Below are positions 6,922 to 13,733 of a DNA stretch of 13,733 bases, piece by piece; within the stretch, counting starts at the first letter, position 1; the number at the start of each line of letters is the position of its first letter. The notes beneath the pieces are model-generated. The model was not told the origin of the DNA. It did no database searches and worked only from the letters and a program-made list of their open reading frames with translations. The stretch is from Oscillospiraceae bacterium (lineage in GTDB: Bacteria; Bacillota; Clostridia; Oscillospirales; Acutalibacteraceae). The DNA lies in NCBI GenBank assembly GCA_003517915.1, contig DOZQ01000107.1, positions 3,950 through 17,682 of the forward strand, read 5' to 3'. The position numbers were made by a program, and so were the translations under genes.

Positions 6922-8265
6922 TTACGTGACTGTAATTGTCGCCCGAATCATGCCCATCCAGCAGGTATATTGGAACTTTCCGGCTTTGTCCGGGGTAAAT
7001 TCGATTATATTCTCGCCCACCGCGAAGGTATGCTCTATGCCGTATTCACTTATATACATCATGTAGTTGCAGCCGGTAATACTGCCATTCGGCGCGTCGA
7101 TAATCCATCTGACAGGCGTTCCGGCCTTCACCGTGATGTTTGGATAACCGCGCGCAGAGAGCGTACTGTTGATAATCTGTATATCATCCTGTACATTATC
7201 CTGATTTTGCTCTGTATTTTGTACGTTAATCTCGTTTGACTGCTGAGGGGTTCCTCTACTAAAATCTGAGAGGCTCCAGCCCTGAGTTAGCATGGACAGT
7301 CCTAATACAACCACCAATACCGCTCCGACTGTCATCACCTTTGCGGTAAATTTCTTTCCCAAAGCGGAAGAAACCGCGCCAAGACCAAACATCAGCGGCA
7401 CAGTTCCAAGACTAAATAAAAACATGGATAAAGCACCGGCAAACGCGTTGCCGGTAGACAGCGCATAAATCTGCATGGCCTGTAAAGGTCCGCAGGGCAT
7501 CAGACCGTTTAGCAAACCGACGATTAGCGGGCTTTTACTTTGTCCTTTTTCCTTGTTGATTTTTCGCGCAAAAATTTTTGGCATTCTTGGATTCAGCCTG
7601 CGCAGCCAAGGGAATATCCCCAACATATTGATTCCCATGATGATCATAAACACACCGGCAATCAGCTTGAACACACCCTGCATAGTGGTGGAAAAAGTGA
7701 TTGCCGAACCAAGAGCGCCGACAATAAAGCCAACCACTGTGTAGGAAATAATCCGTCCAAGATTGTACAGGAAAGCAGGGCGGAATGTCCCGAAACGACT
7801 TTCATCGGCATCGGTTCTGCGGGGAATACACTGGGAAAGATTGATTCCGCCGCACATGGCGATACAATGAACCGATGTGACCAAACCGATAACAAACAGC
7901 ATCCCGTAGCTCATCGCTGAGTCTGCCAATTGACTTGGTGCCAGCAGGTTAAGCACGCCAAAATGCTCTAGCAGAAAATAGAGCGCCGCGATGATTACAA
8001 AAATCCCAATAACACGTCCGGCATTTGTCGGCTGCCGTTCATTATCCGGTAAAACGCTGTAATCCAGGCTTTCTATAATAGCACCTATTTTTTCGGGTGT
8101 AATGGAGCTTTCATCGTAGGTCACAATAGCATCTCCCGTATTGTAACGCACTTTTGCCCCTTTCACACCGGCAGTTTTACGAAGCTTCTTTTCAATTTTA
8201 TTTTGGCAATTTACACAAGTCATTCCGCCAATGCGAATGGTCTTGGTCTTTAGGTTATATTCCAT
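6922..8265 (-). CDS. HMA - SafE/DsbD-like membrane - cupredoxin fusion protein, copper-related
   Basis: A 447-residue three-part protein. Residues 8-72 form a heavy-metal-associated domain with MTCVNC (C17, C20). Residues about 83-330 are a polytopic membrane region of the TauE/SafE or DsbD_2 type, with two hallmark cysteine motifs: HCIAMCGG (C134, C138) and LMPCGP (C258). After a Gln/Asn-rich linker (about 338-362), residues about 370-447 resemble a small cupredoxin; candidate copper ligands are C399, H412, C435, M437 and M439 (CWMGM). The domains suggest receipt of Cu(I) in the cytoplasm, passage or electron transfer through the membrane, and a copper site outside. The sulfite-export name common for this family is probably misleading here. 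AAGGAG precedes the ATG, and copA follows 16 nt downstream, so joint work in copper handling is likely. Confidence 0.88.
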   Translation of the reverse strand: MEYNLKTKTIRIGGMTCVNCQNKIEKKLRKTAGVKGAKVRYNTGDAIVTYDESSITPEKIGAIIESLDYSVLPDNERQPTNAGRVIGIFVIIAALYFLLEHFGVLNLLAPSQLADSAMSYGMLFVIGLVTSVHCIAMCGGINLSQCIPRRTDADESRFGTFRPAFLYNLGRIISYTVVGFIVGALGSAITFSTTMQGVFKLIAGVFMIIMGINMLGIFPWLRRLNPRMPKIFARKINKEKGQSKSPLIVGLLNGLMPCGPLQAMQIYALSTGNAFAGALSMFLFSLGTVPLMFGLGAVSSALGKKFTAKVMTVGAVLVVVLGLSMLTQGWSLSDFSRGTPQQSNEINVQNTEQNQDNVQDDIQIINSTLSARGYPNITVKAGTPVRWIIDAPNGSITGCNYMMYISEYGIEHTFAVGENIIEFTPDKAGKFQYTCWMGMIRATITVT

Positions 8266-8302
8266 TCGTCGTTCTCCTTCCGTGTTTATATGTTAAAGAT
8301 GA

Positions 8303-9388
8303 TTATTCTGTTATTATCTTATTTATTGTGCCGCCGCCAATCACGATATCATCGCTATAAATAACAACAGCTTGTCCTTTTGTTATCGCCCTTTGCGGTC
8401 TGTCAAATTCAACCCGAATTGTATTGGAATCTAACTGCCATACCGTCGCGGATTGCTCCGGCTGTTTGTATCGTATTTTTGCGCGCACCTGCAGCGGTGC
8501 ATGAAGCGTATCAAACGGTATCAGGTTAATGTCCCGCGCAATCAGTGTTTTGGCGTACAGCTGCTCTGACGATCCGACAGTCACGGTATTATCTTCTGCG
8601 CATACCGAGCAAACATATAAAGGCGCTGCGGCAGGTAGTCCTAATCCCTTGCGTTGGCCAACGGTATAATGAATCAGTCCTTTATGCGTTCCGAGTTCTT
8701 TGCCCTGCATATCTACAAAGCGGCCTTCGAGAATTGGTTTACCGGTATACTGCCGGATAAAATCTGCATAGTCACTGTTTTGCACAAAGCATATGTCTTG
8801 GCTGTCATGCTTTGTCGCGTTGACAAAACCGTGTTTAAGGGCAATTTCACGCACTTGGGATTTTGTTCGCCCGCCCAAAGGAAAAAGCGTGGCTTTCAGC
8901 TGCTCCTGGGTCATGGTATATAGCACATAGCTTTGATCTTTGGATGAGTCCACACCCTTTTTCAAAAGATACCGGCCGCTCCCCACATCGGGTTCAATCC
9001 GGGCATAATGTCCGGTGACGACATATTCTTTGTCCAGTTCTCTTGCCCGATGCAGCAAACGGTCGAATTTTAAGTAACGGTTGCAGTCGATACAGGGGTT
9101 CGGTGTTTCACCGTTCTGATAGGCTTCTATAAACCTCCCGATAACCTGCTTTTTGAAGGTGTCGGTATAATTAAAAACATAAAACGGGATGCCCAATTTA
9201 TAGGCCACAGCCCTCGCGTCTTCGGCGTCTGCCAAAGAGCAGCAGGAATTCTCGCGGCTTTCGCCAATATCCTCGTTTGAAAAGAGCTTCATCATGCTTC
9301 CCATACAGTCGAGACCCTGTTCTACCGCCAGCAGCGCCGCCACAGAGCTGTCCACACCGCCGCTCATGGCAATGAGCGCCCCGCTCAC
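8303..9388 (-). CDS. mnmA: tRNA-specific 2-thiouridylase MnmA
   Basis: MnmA activates U34 of Lys, Glu and Gln tRNAs with ATP and inserts sulfur to give 2-thiouridine. The 361-residue protein has family length and motifs: PP-loop SGGVDSS (9-15), the catalytic cysteine C99 in NPCIDCN, the second catalytic cysteine C200 in DSQDICFV, TGHYAR (125-130), DQSYVL (151-156) and YTVGQRKGLGL in the central domain. The start is GTG at 9388, giving a 4-nt overlap with the aminotransferase stop and placing SGGVDSS at the normal distance from the N-terminus. Sulfur would come from a cysteine desulfurase such as the IscS encoded downstream. In Clostridia mnmA commonly lies next to iscS and nifU; here two copper genes separate them. 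Confidence 0.95.
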   Translation of the reverse strand: MSGALIAMSGGVDSSVAALLAVEQGLDCMGSMMKLFSNEDIGESRENSCCSLADAEDARAVAYKLGIPFYVFNYTDTFKKQVIGRFIEAYQNGETPNPCIDCNRYLKFDRLLHRARELDKEYVVTGHYARIEPDVGSGRYLLKKGVDSSKDQSYVLYTMTQEQLKATLFPLGGRTKSQVREIALKHGFVNATKHDSQDICFVQNSDYADFIRQYTGKPILEGRFVDMQGKELGTHKGLIHYTVGQRKGLGLPAAAPLYVCSVCAEDNTVTVGSSEQLYAKTLIARDINLIPFDTLHAPLQVRAKIRYKQPEQSATVWQLDSNTIRVEFDRPQRAITKGQAVVIYSDDIVIGGGTINKIITE

Positions 9389-10548
9389 GTTTTACGCATC
9401 CTTTCTTTCATGCCCTCAAGGCGGTTTAGTGCTTCATACAGCGTCTCGTCCCGTTTAGCAAAATGGAAGCGTATCAGATGCTTCACATTCTCCCTGAAAA
9501 AGCTGGAACCGGGTACTGCACCCACGCCGACCTTTTCGGCCAGCTTCTCACAAAAATCAAGGTCGCTTTCATATCCGTATTCGGATATATCAAGCATCAC
9601 ATAATAAGCTCCCTCCGGCGTGGTGTATTGTATACCAAGATCTTTTAACCCTTTCAGAAATAAGGCACGCTTTTCGGTATATTCCTGTAAAAGCCCGTCG
9701 TAGTAGCTTTTAGGGAAACGCAGTCCGACAACAGCGGCCTCCTGCAAAGGCGCTGCCGCTCCTACCGTCAGGAAATCATGTACCTTTCGTGCGACTTCAA
9801 TAATTTCCGGCGGCGCAATAATATATCCCAGACGCCAGCCGGTGATAGAATAGGTTTTGGACAGAGAACTGCACGAAAGCGTCCGCTCCCGCATGCCGGG
9901 CAAGGAGGTCATATAGGTATGCACATAGGGCGCGTAGACAATATGCTCATAGACTTCATCGGTGATGACATACGCGTCATACTTTTTCGCCAGCTCCGCA
10001 ATCACGGTCAACTCATCATGTGTAAACACCTTGCCGGTAGGATTGGAAGGATTACAAAGAATCAATGCTTTCGCGCCTTGCTTAAAAGCGGATTCCAGCC
10101 TGTCAGGGTCAAAATTAAATGCCGGAGGCCGGAGCGGAACGTAAATCGGTTCCGCTCCGCTCAGGATCGCGTCCGCGCCATAGTTTTCATAAAATGGCGA
10201 AAACACCGCCACCTTGTCGCCCGGATTGCAAACCGTCAGCATGGCACACATCATCGCCTCGGTGCTGCCGCAGGTAACAACGATTTCCCTGTTCGGCTCA
10301 ATGGAAAACCCCATAAGCCTTGACTGCTTTTCCGCCAGCGCTTCCCGGAAATTCTGCGCACCCCATGTAATACTGTACTGGTGCGGCAGGGAGGATGTTT
10401 CCGCCAAGCGGTCAAGCAGCTCTCTGGGCGGGTCAAAATCCGGAAACCCCTGTGAAAGATTGACCGCATCATATTTCTGAGATATACGGGTCATGCGACG
10501 GATTACGCTATCGGTAAAACCGGCGGTACGCTTTGAAAGCTCTCTCAT
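9385..10548 (-). CDS. PLP-dependent class I/II aminotransferase
   Basis: A fold-type I aminotransferase of 387 residues. The N-terminal LSQGFPDF (31-38) is characteristic of the YbdL / kynurenine aminotransferase-like group, which often acts on methionine and aromatic amino acids. Cofactor-site motifs are NPSNPTGKVF (166-175), TDEVYEHI with D197, and SLSKTYSITGWRLGY with the PLP lysine K231. A C-terminal IRFHFAKRDE carries the expected carboxylate-binding arginine. Its ATG overlaps the stop of the PaaK-type gene by 4 nt, and its stop overlaps the mnmA GTG by 4 nt. With the upstream ligase and oxidoreductase it would interconvert the 2-oxoacid and the amino acid. Exact substrate is unknown. 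Confidence 0.9.
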   Translation of the reverse strand: MRELSKRTAGFTDSVIRRMTRISQKYDAVNLSQGFPDFDPPRELLDRLAETSSLPHQYSITWGAQNFREALAEKQSRLMGFSIEPNREIVVTCGSTEAMMCAMLTVCNPGDKVAVFSPFYENYGADAILSGAEPIYVPLRPPAFNFDPDRLESAFKQGAKALILCNPSNPTGKVFTHDELTVIAELAKKYDAYVITDEVYEHIVYAPYVHTYMTSLPGMRERTLSCSSLSKTYSITGWRLGYIIAPPEIIEVARKVHDFLTVGAAAPLQEAAVVGLRFPKSYYDGLLQEYTEKRALFLKGLKDLGIQYTTPEGAYYVMLDISEYGYESDLDFCEKLAEKVGVGAVPGSSFFRENVKHLIRFHFAKRDETLYEALNRLEGMKERMRKT

Positions 10549-11885
10549 ATTCCGTCCCCCTGTAGCTTGGCAACGGTTTCGGTGCGCTGGTCAATCACGC
10601 GCTTGGCTTTGTGGGTGCTGCGTTCGAGCGTTCCGCCCGGAAGAACATTTACGATGGCGGGCTTGACGCCGATACGGGCTTTCAGCGCATTTATGACAAG
10701 CTCACGGATTTTATCATCTGTCTGCTCCGTTACATTCTCTACGTTCACTTCATATTTGCAGGTATAGTTTTCTTCAAAGATGCGGATGGTATATTCATTG
10801 GATATCTCCGGCAGAGCGCGAATGACATACTCAATGTCGGACGGATACACATTGACCGCGGACACAATAAACATGTCGTCCTTGCGGCCGTCTACAAAGA
10901 TGCGGCCGTGGGTGCGCCCGCATTTGCAAGGCGTGAGGTCGATTCGGCCGATGTCTCCTGTACGGAAGCGAATAATCGGGCGCGCTTTTTTACGCAGTGT
11001 GGTATACACAAGCTCACCGCGCTCACCCGGCGGCAAAAGCTCGCCGGTACTTAGGTCAACCGTTTCCACATAGATATGCTCCTCGGCTATATGCAGCCCG
11101 TCATGGTATTCGCAATGGGCCGCGCAAGCGCCGAAAATATCGGACAAGCCATAAAAATCGTAAAGCTCCGCGCCCCAAATATCGGTGATTGCCTGGCGGG
11201 TCGCCCCGATAGAACCGCCCATTTCACCCGCTACAATGATTTTTTTAATGGAGAGGTCTTTTTTCGGGTCAATGCCGCTCTGGAGCGCTTTTTCACCTAA
11301 AGCAATGATGTAGGACGGGCTGGTCCAAATCACGGTTGGCTGATACGTTTTTAGTATAAACAGCAAGCGTTCAGACGGTATCGCCCCCGCCCAAATGCAC
11401 AAAGCGCCCGTCCTCTGCGCACCGATAACATCGGGGCCGCCTACGTACAGGGCAAAGTTCAGCGCATGAACATAACGGTCGTTCGGACGTAGTCCCGCCT
11501 GCCAGAACAAACGCGCCTCTGTTTCCTGAAACTCGTCGAAGTCCTGCGCTGTAAACGGCGAAAGGGTGGGAACGCCCGTGCTGCCGCTGGAAGTGCTGAC
11601 AAAAACCACATCCTCCTCCGGCACGGCGGCAAGCTCACCCAAAAAGGAGCCGACTCCCTGTGTATCCCGCTGTGTTTTTTTGTCGATAAACGGGAACTTG
11701 GTCAAATCCCCAAGCGTTTTCACGTCATCGGGATGTACGCCTGCCTCGTCCCAGGCGCGTTTATAATAGGGGCTGTTGGCGTAAGCGTGCGCCAGCTCCT
11801 CCTGTAAGCTTCTTAGCTGCAGCTCTTCCAGCCGGCCGCGGGAAAGTGTTTCCAATTCTTCGTTCCAAAATTTATTCCCCTGCAT
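10545..11885 (-). CDS. paaK: phenylacetate-CoA ligase (PaaK) family AMP-forming acyl-CoA ligase
   Basis: Activates a carboxylic acid, classically phenylacetate, to its CoA thioester through an acyl-adenylate. The 446-residue protein has the short PaaK layout: phosphate loop STSSGSTGVPT (97-107), DFYGLSDI (243-250), EYHDGLHIAEEHIY, IIRFRTGDIG (304-313), GRKDDMF (333-339) hinge and the C-terminal lysine K426 in STHKAKRVIDQR. The usual Glu of YGLSE is Asp249 here. C254, C258, C320 and C322 could form a metal site. The ATG at 11885 is preferred because AGGAGG (11895-11900) stands 9 nt before it; a longer frame from 11915 would contain that site. The start overlaps the end of the beta-subunit gene by 14 nt. 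The acid used, perhaps aryl or branched, cannot be told from sequence. Confidence 0.9.
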   Translation of the reverse strand: MQGNKFWNEELETLSRGRLEELQLRSLQEELAHAYANSPYYKRAWDEAGVHPDDVKTLGDLTKFPFIDKKTQRDTQGVGSFLGELAAVPEEDVVFVSTSSGSTGVPTLSPFTAQDFDEFQETEARLFWQAGLRPNDRYVHALNFALYVGGPDVIGAQRTGALCIWAGAIPSERLLFILKTYQPTVIWTSPSYIIALGEKALQSGIDPKKDLSIKKIIVAGEMGGSIGATRQAITDIWGAELYDFYGLSDIFGACAAHCEYHDGLHIAEEHIYVETVDLSTGELLPPGERGELVYTTLRKKARPIIRFRTGDIGRIDLTPCKCGRTHGRIFVDGRKDDMFIVSAVNVYPSDIEYVIRALPEISNEYTIRIFEENYTCKYEVNVENVTEQTDDKIRELVINALKARIGVKPAIVNVLPGGTLERSTHKAKRVIDQRTETVAKLQGDGI

Positions 11886-12711
11886 AATTGTTTTCCTCCT
11901 GATATTGTTTTTCAATTTTAAAACGCCCTTGTCGTTTCATATAAAGCTCTAAATCCTGCGGGCGGGAAGGCTCTCGGTTCAGTTTCCATTCACCGTTTTC
12001 GTATTCCCGAAGCGACCATGCGCCGACATCCACCGCTTCTCTGGCGATATCAACCGTCTCATCCGTTTTAAATCCCCATCCTACTGGACAAGGAGCAAGC
12101 ACATGAATATATTTTGTGCCGGTAATACCCGCCGCTTTTTCGATTTTGCGGATATAGTCTTCTAAGTAGCCGATACTGGCGCTGGCGGCATAATCCACTC
12201 CATTAGCGGCAACGATTGCCAGCATATCCTTTTTGTGACGGCGGCTGCCTTTATACGGTGTAGTCGTGGTTTTAGCTCCATATGGCGTTAAACCGCTTTT
12301 CTGAATGCCGGTGTTCATGTAGGCTTCATTGTCATAGCAAATATAAAGGATGTTGTCGCCCCGGTCAATCGCACCCGAAAGCGCTTGCAACCCGATGTCT
12401 GCGGTGCCGCCGTCCCCGGCGAAGCCGACAACCTGAAAGTCATCTATACCTCGCTGCCGCAAACCGGCTTCAATCCCTGTCATAACGGAAGCGGTCGCCG
12501 CAAAGGGAGTAATAAACGCGTTATTAGTGAAGGCCAGTTGCGGAAAATTAAATCCCACGGCGCTCATACACCCCGCGGGTAGTACGGACACCGCCCGTTC
12601 ACCCAAGACCTTCAGCGCGATACGCACTGCCAAGCTGCCGCCGCAGCCCGCACAAGCTTTGTGTCCGAAGAAAAATTCGCGCTTATCCAAATCACGTGCA
12701 CTCATAGCCAT
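11872..12711 (-). CDS. porB: 2-oxoacid:ferredoxin oxidoreductase, beta (TPP-binding) subunit
   Basis: This 279-residue subunit binds thiamine diphosphate and a proximal [4Fe-4S] cluster in the pyruvate/2-oxoacid:ferredoxin oxidoreductase complex, which cleaves a 2-oxoacid plus CoA to acyl-CoA, CO2 and reduced ferredoxin, or runs in reverse. The TPP motif is GDGGTADIGLQALSG (99-113) through YDNEAYMNTG (126-135). Cluster cysteine candidates are C20 and C23 (KACAGCG), C125 and C208 (APCPVGW). The ATG at 12711 overlaps the alpha-subunit stop by 10 nt; a second ATG two codons later is possible. Substrate (pyruvate, branched or aryl 2-oxoacid) is not decided by sequence; the linked ligase and aminotransferase favour something other than pyruvate. 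The por name is a family label. Confidence 0.92.
   Translation of the reverse strand: MAMSARDLDKREFFFGHKACAGCGGSLAVRIALKVLGERAVSVLPAGCMSAVGFNFPQLAFTNNAFITPFAATASVMTGIEAGLRQRGIDDFQVVGFAGDGGTADIGLQALSGAIDRGDNILYICYDNEAYMNTGIQKSGLTPYGAKTTTTPYKGSRRHKKDMLAIVAANGVDYAASASIGYLEDYIRKIEKAAGITGTKYIHVLAPCPVGWGFKTDETVDIAREAVDVGAWSLREYENGEWKLNREPSRPQDLELYMKRQGRFKIEKQYQEENNYAGE
11895..11900 (-). promoter_or_regulatory. ribosome binding site deciding the ligase start
   Basis: AGGAGG sits 9 nt before the ATG at 11885 and inside the last codons of the oxidoreductase beta-subunit gene, which implies translational coupling. It rules against the in-frame ATG at 11915. Confidence 0.75.
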
Positions 12712-13733
12712 TTCACCCCCGATTCTCCTGCCTGAAGACTTTCAAAAATACCGGCTATCTGTGCAGCTGAGATGTCAGCGCCGCCTAAGCCCCCGATTAC
12801 ATTTAGCTTTGCCGGTACAATCGAACGGACATTGGTGAAAACCGTACCCGCACCGCCAAAGCTGATATCTTTTTCTAAAACAGCAACCGACTTCGCGGAC
12901 GATAACACTTTTCGAATCGCCTCGTCCGGAAACGGTCGCAAATATCGTAGCCGGAGTACCCCCGCCTTTACGCCGCTTTCTCTCAGAGAGTCGGCAACTT
13001 GACGGCACAGCCCCGAAACGCTGCCTAATGTCACTAATACATATTCCGCGTCGTCGCACCGATAGGCGTCAACCCCGCCGGAATAGCGGCGGCCAAAGAC
13101 TGCATGAAACGTATTTTCTGCCCGGTCAATCACATTCCACGCATGAAGCATGGCTTCGTGATGTGCCTTGTGAAAAGACGCGTTCCACTCGGGTCCCGCT
13201 GTAAAGCCGAAACTGCGCGGGTTTTCAAAGTCGATCTGATTCTCTCCCGGATCATAATCCGGCAGAATTTTGTCAATCTGTTCCTTGGTTGGCACATCCA
13301 CAACCTCATAGGTGTGTGTGAGATGAAACCCGTCCAGATTCACCATGAATGGCACACGCACGGCTGTGTCCTCCGCAATGCGAAATGCCATTAAGGTTAA
13401 ATCCAGCACCTCTTGCGCGTTCTCGGCATAAGCCTGTATCCAGCCGCTGTCCAGCAAACTCAGGCTGTCGCGTTGGTCGCCGTATATGTTCCAGGGAAGT
13501 GCCAGACTTCGGTTGGCGTTTATCATCACGATTGGGAAACGCCCGCCTGCCGCATAGGTTAAAACCTCGGCCATATATAAAAGGCCCTGGCTACTGGTTG
13601 CGGTGAAAGTGCGCACACCCGCCAAGCTTGCTCCCATTGCGGCGCTAAGCGCTGAATGCTCGCTTTCCACATGAATAAACTCAGCGTCTAGACTTCCGTC
13701 CTCTACAAATTCGGCCAGCCGTTCGACCACGGT
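12702..13733 (-). CDS. porA: 2-oxoacid:ferredoxin oxidoreductase, alpha subunit (N-terminus off the window)
   Basis: Partial gene: 343 codons are visible and the frame is open to the window edge. The first visible residues, TVVERLAEF, correspond to the segment just after the YPITPQT motif of PorA, so roughly 30 N-terminal residues are missing. The GTG at 13730 is therefore internal, not a start. Family landmarks include VESEHSALSAAMGASLAGVR, TATSSQGLLYMAEVL, the NRSLALPWNIYGDQRDS block and DSGWIQAYAENAQEVLDL (pyrimidine-binding domain I), followed by a domain II region with LVTLGSVSG and LRPFPDEAIR. It partners the adjacent beta subunit. The gamma and ferredoxin-like delta subunits are not in view and may lie upstream, outside the window. 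Confidence 0.92.
   Translation of the reverse strand, partial: TVVERLAEFVEDGSLDAEFIHVESEHSALSAAMGASLAGVRTFTATSSQGLLYMAEVLTYAAGGRFPIVMINANRSLALPWNIYGDQRDSLSLLDSGWIQAYAENAQEVLDLTLMAFRIAEDTAVRVPFMVNLDGFHLTHTYEVVDVPTKEQIDKILPDYDPGENQIDFENPRSFGFTAGPEWNASFHKAHHEAMLHAWNVIDRAENTFHAVFGRRYSGGVDAYRCDDAEYVLVTLGSVSGLCRQVADSLRESGVKAGVLRLRYLRPFPDEAIRKVLSSAKSVAVLEKDISFGGAGTVFTNVRSIVPAKLNVIGGLGGADISAAQIAGIFESLQAGESGVKWL

Noticed and set aside
6622..7239. Plus-strand open frame (205 codons) opposite the copA/HMA-SafE junction
   Set aside because: It is antisense to two well-supported genes and has no supporting signals.
13728..13730. GTG as the start codon of the alpha-subunit gene
   Set aside because: The frame stays open to the window edge and the first residues match the interior of PorA just after the YPITPQT motif, so the true start lies outside the window.

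Overview
The window looks like a chromosomal segment of an anaerobic, fermentative Firmicute, most likely in the class Clostridia. The grounds are strong AGGAGG-type ribosome binding sites, an [FeFe]-hydrogenase maturase (HydE), a ferredoxin-linked 2-oxoacid oxidoreductase, a NifS/NifU-type iron-sulfur pair, and regulators typical of Clostridia-type conjugative elements. Every supported gene lies on the minus strand, so the transcriptional order runs from right to left.

Right block (13733 to 9385): the alpha subunit (cut by the window edge) and beta subunit of a 2-oxoacid:ferredoxin oxidoreductase, a PaaK-type AMP-forming acyl-CoA ligase and a class I/II aminotransferase. These four genes overlap end to start. 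Together they could interconvert a carboxylic acid, its CoA ester, the 2-oxoacid and the amino acid. That fits either reductive-carboxylation salvage of aryl or branched acids into amino acids, or fermentation of those amino acids.

Middle block (9388 to 3185): mnmA (tRNA 2-thiouridylase) overlaps the aminotransferase. It is followed by two copper genes, a three-part membrane protein (HMA, DsbD/SafE-like, cupredoxin) and a Cu(I) P-type ATPase. Then come iscS/nifS and iscU/nifU. Copper export is therefore embedded between sulfur-transfer genes that normally sit together. The CopA nucleotide-binding domain appears unusually short.

Left block (3154 to 1426): an unrecognised lipoprotein with an internal repeat, then hydE. 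Gene spacing is tight enough that 13733 to 1426 could be one operon of about 12 kb. I see no convincing internal terminator, promoter or dedicated regulator (no CsoR, CopY or IscR/Rrf2).

Left edge (about 1425 to 1): a change of character. An XRE-type regulator and a small sigma-70 region-4 protein resemble the control module of Tn916/Tn1549-like conjugative elements. The two non-coding stretches here are rich in inverted repeats and terminator-like hairpins. hydE therefore probably abuts an integrated mobile element whose recombinase and conjugation genes lie outside the window. No tRNA, rRNA, CRISPR array or insertion sequence was recognised.
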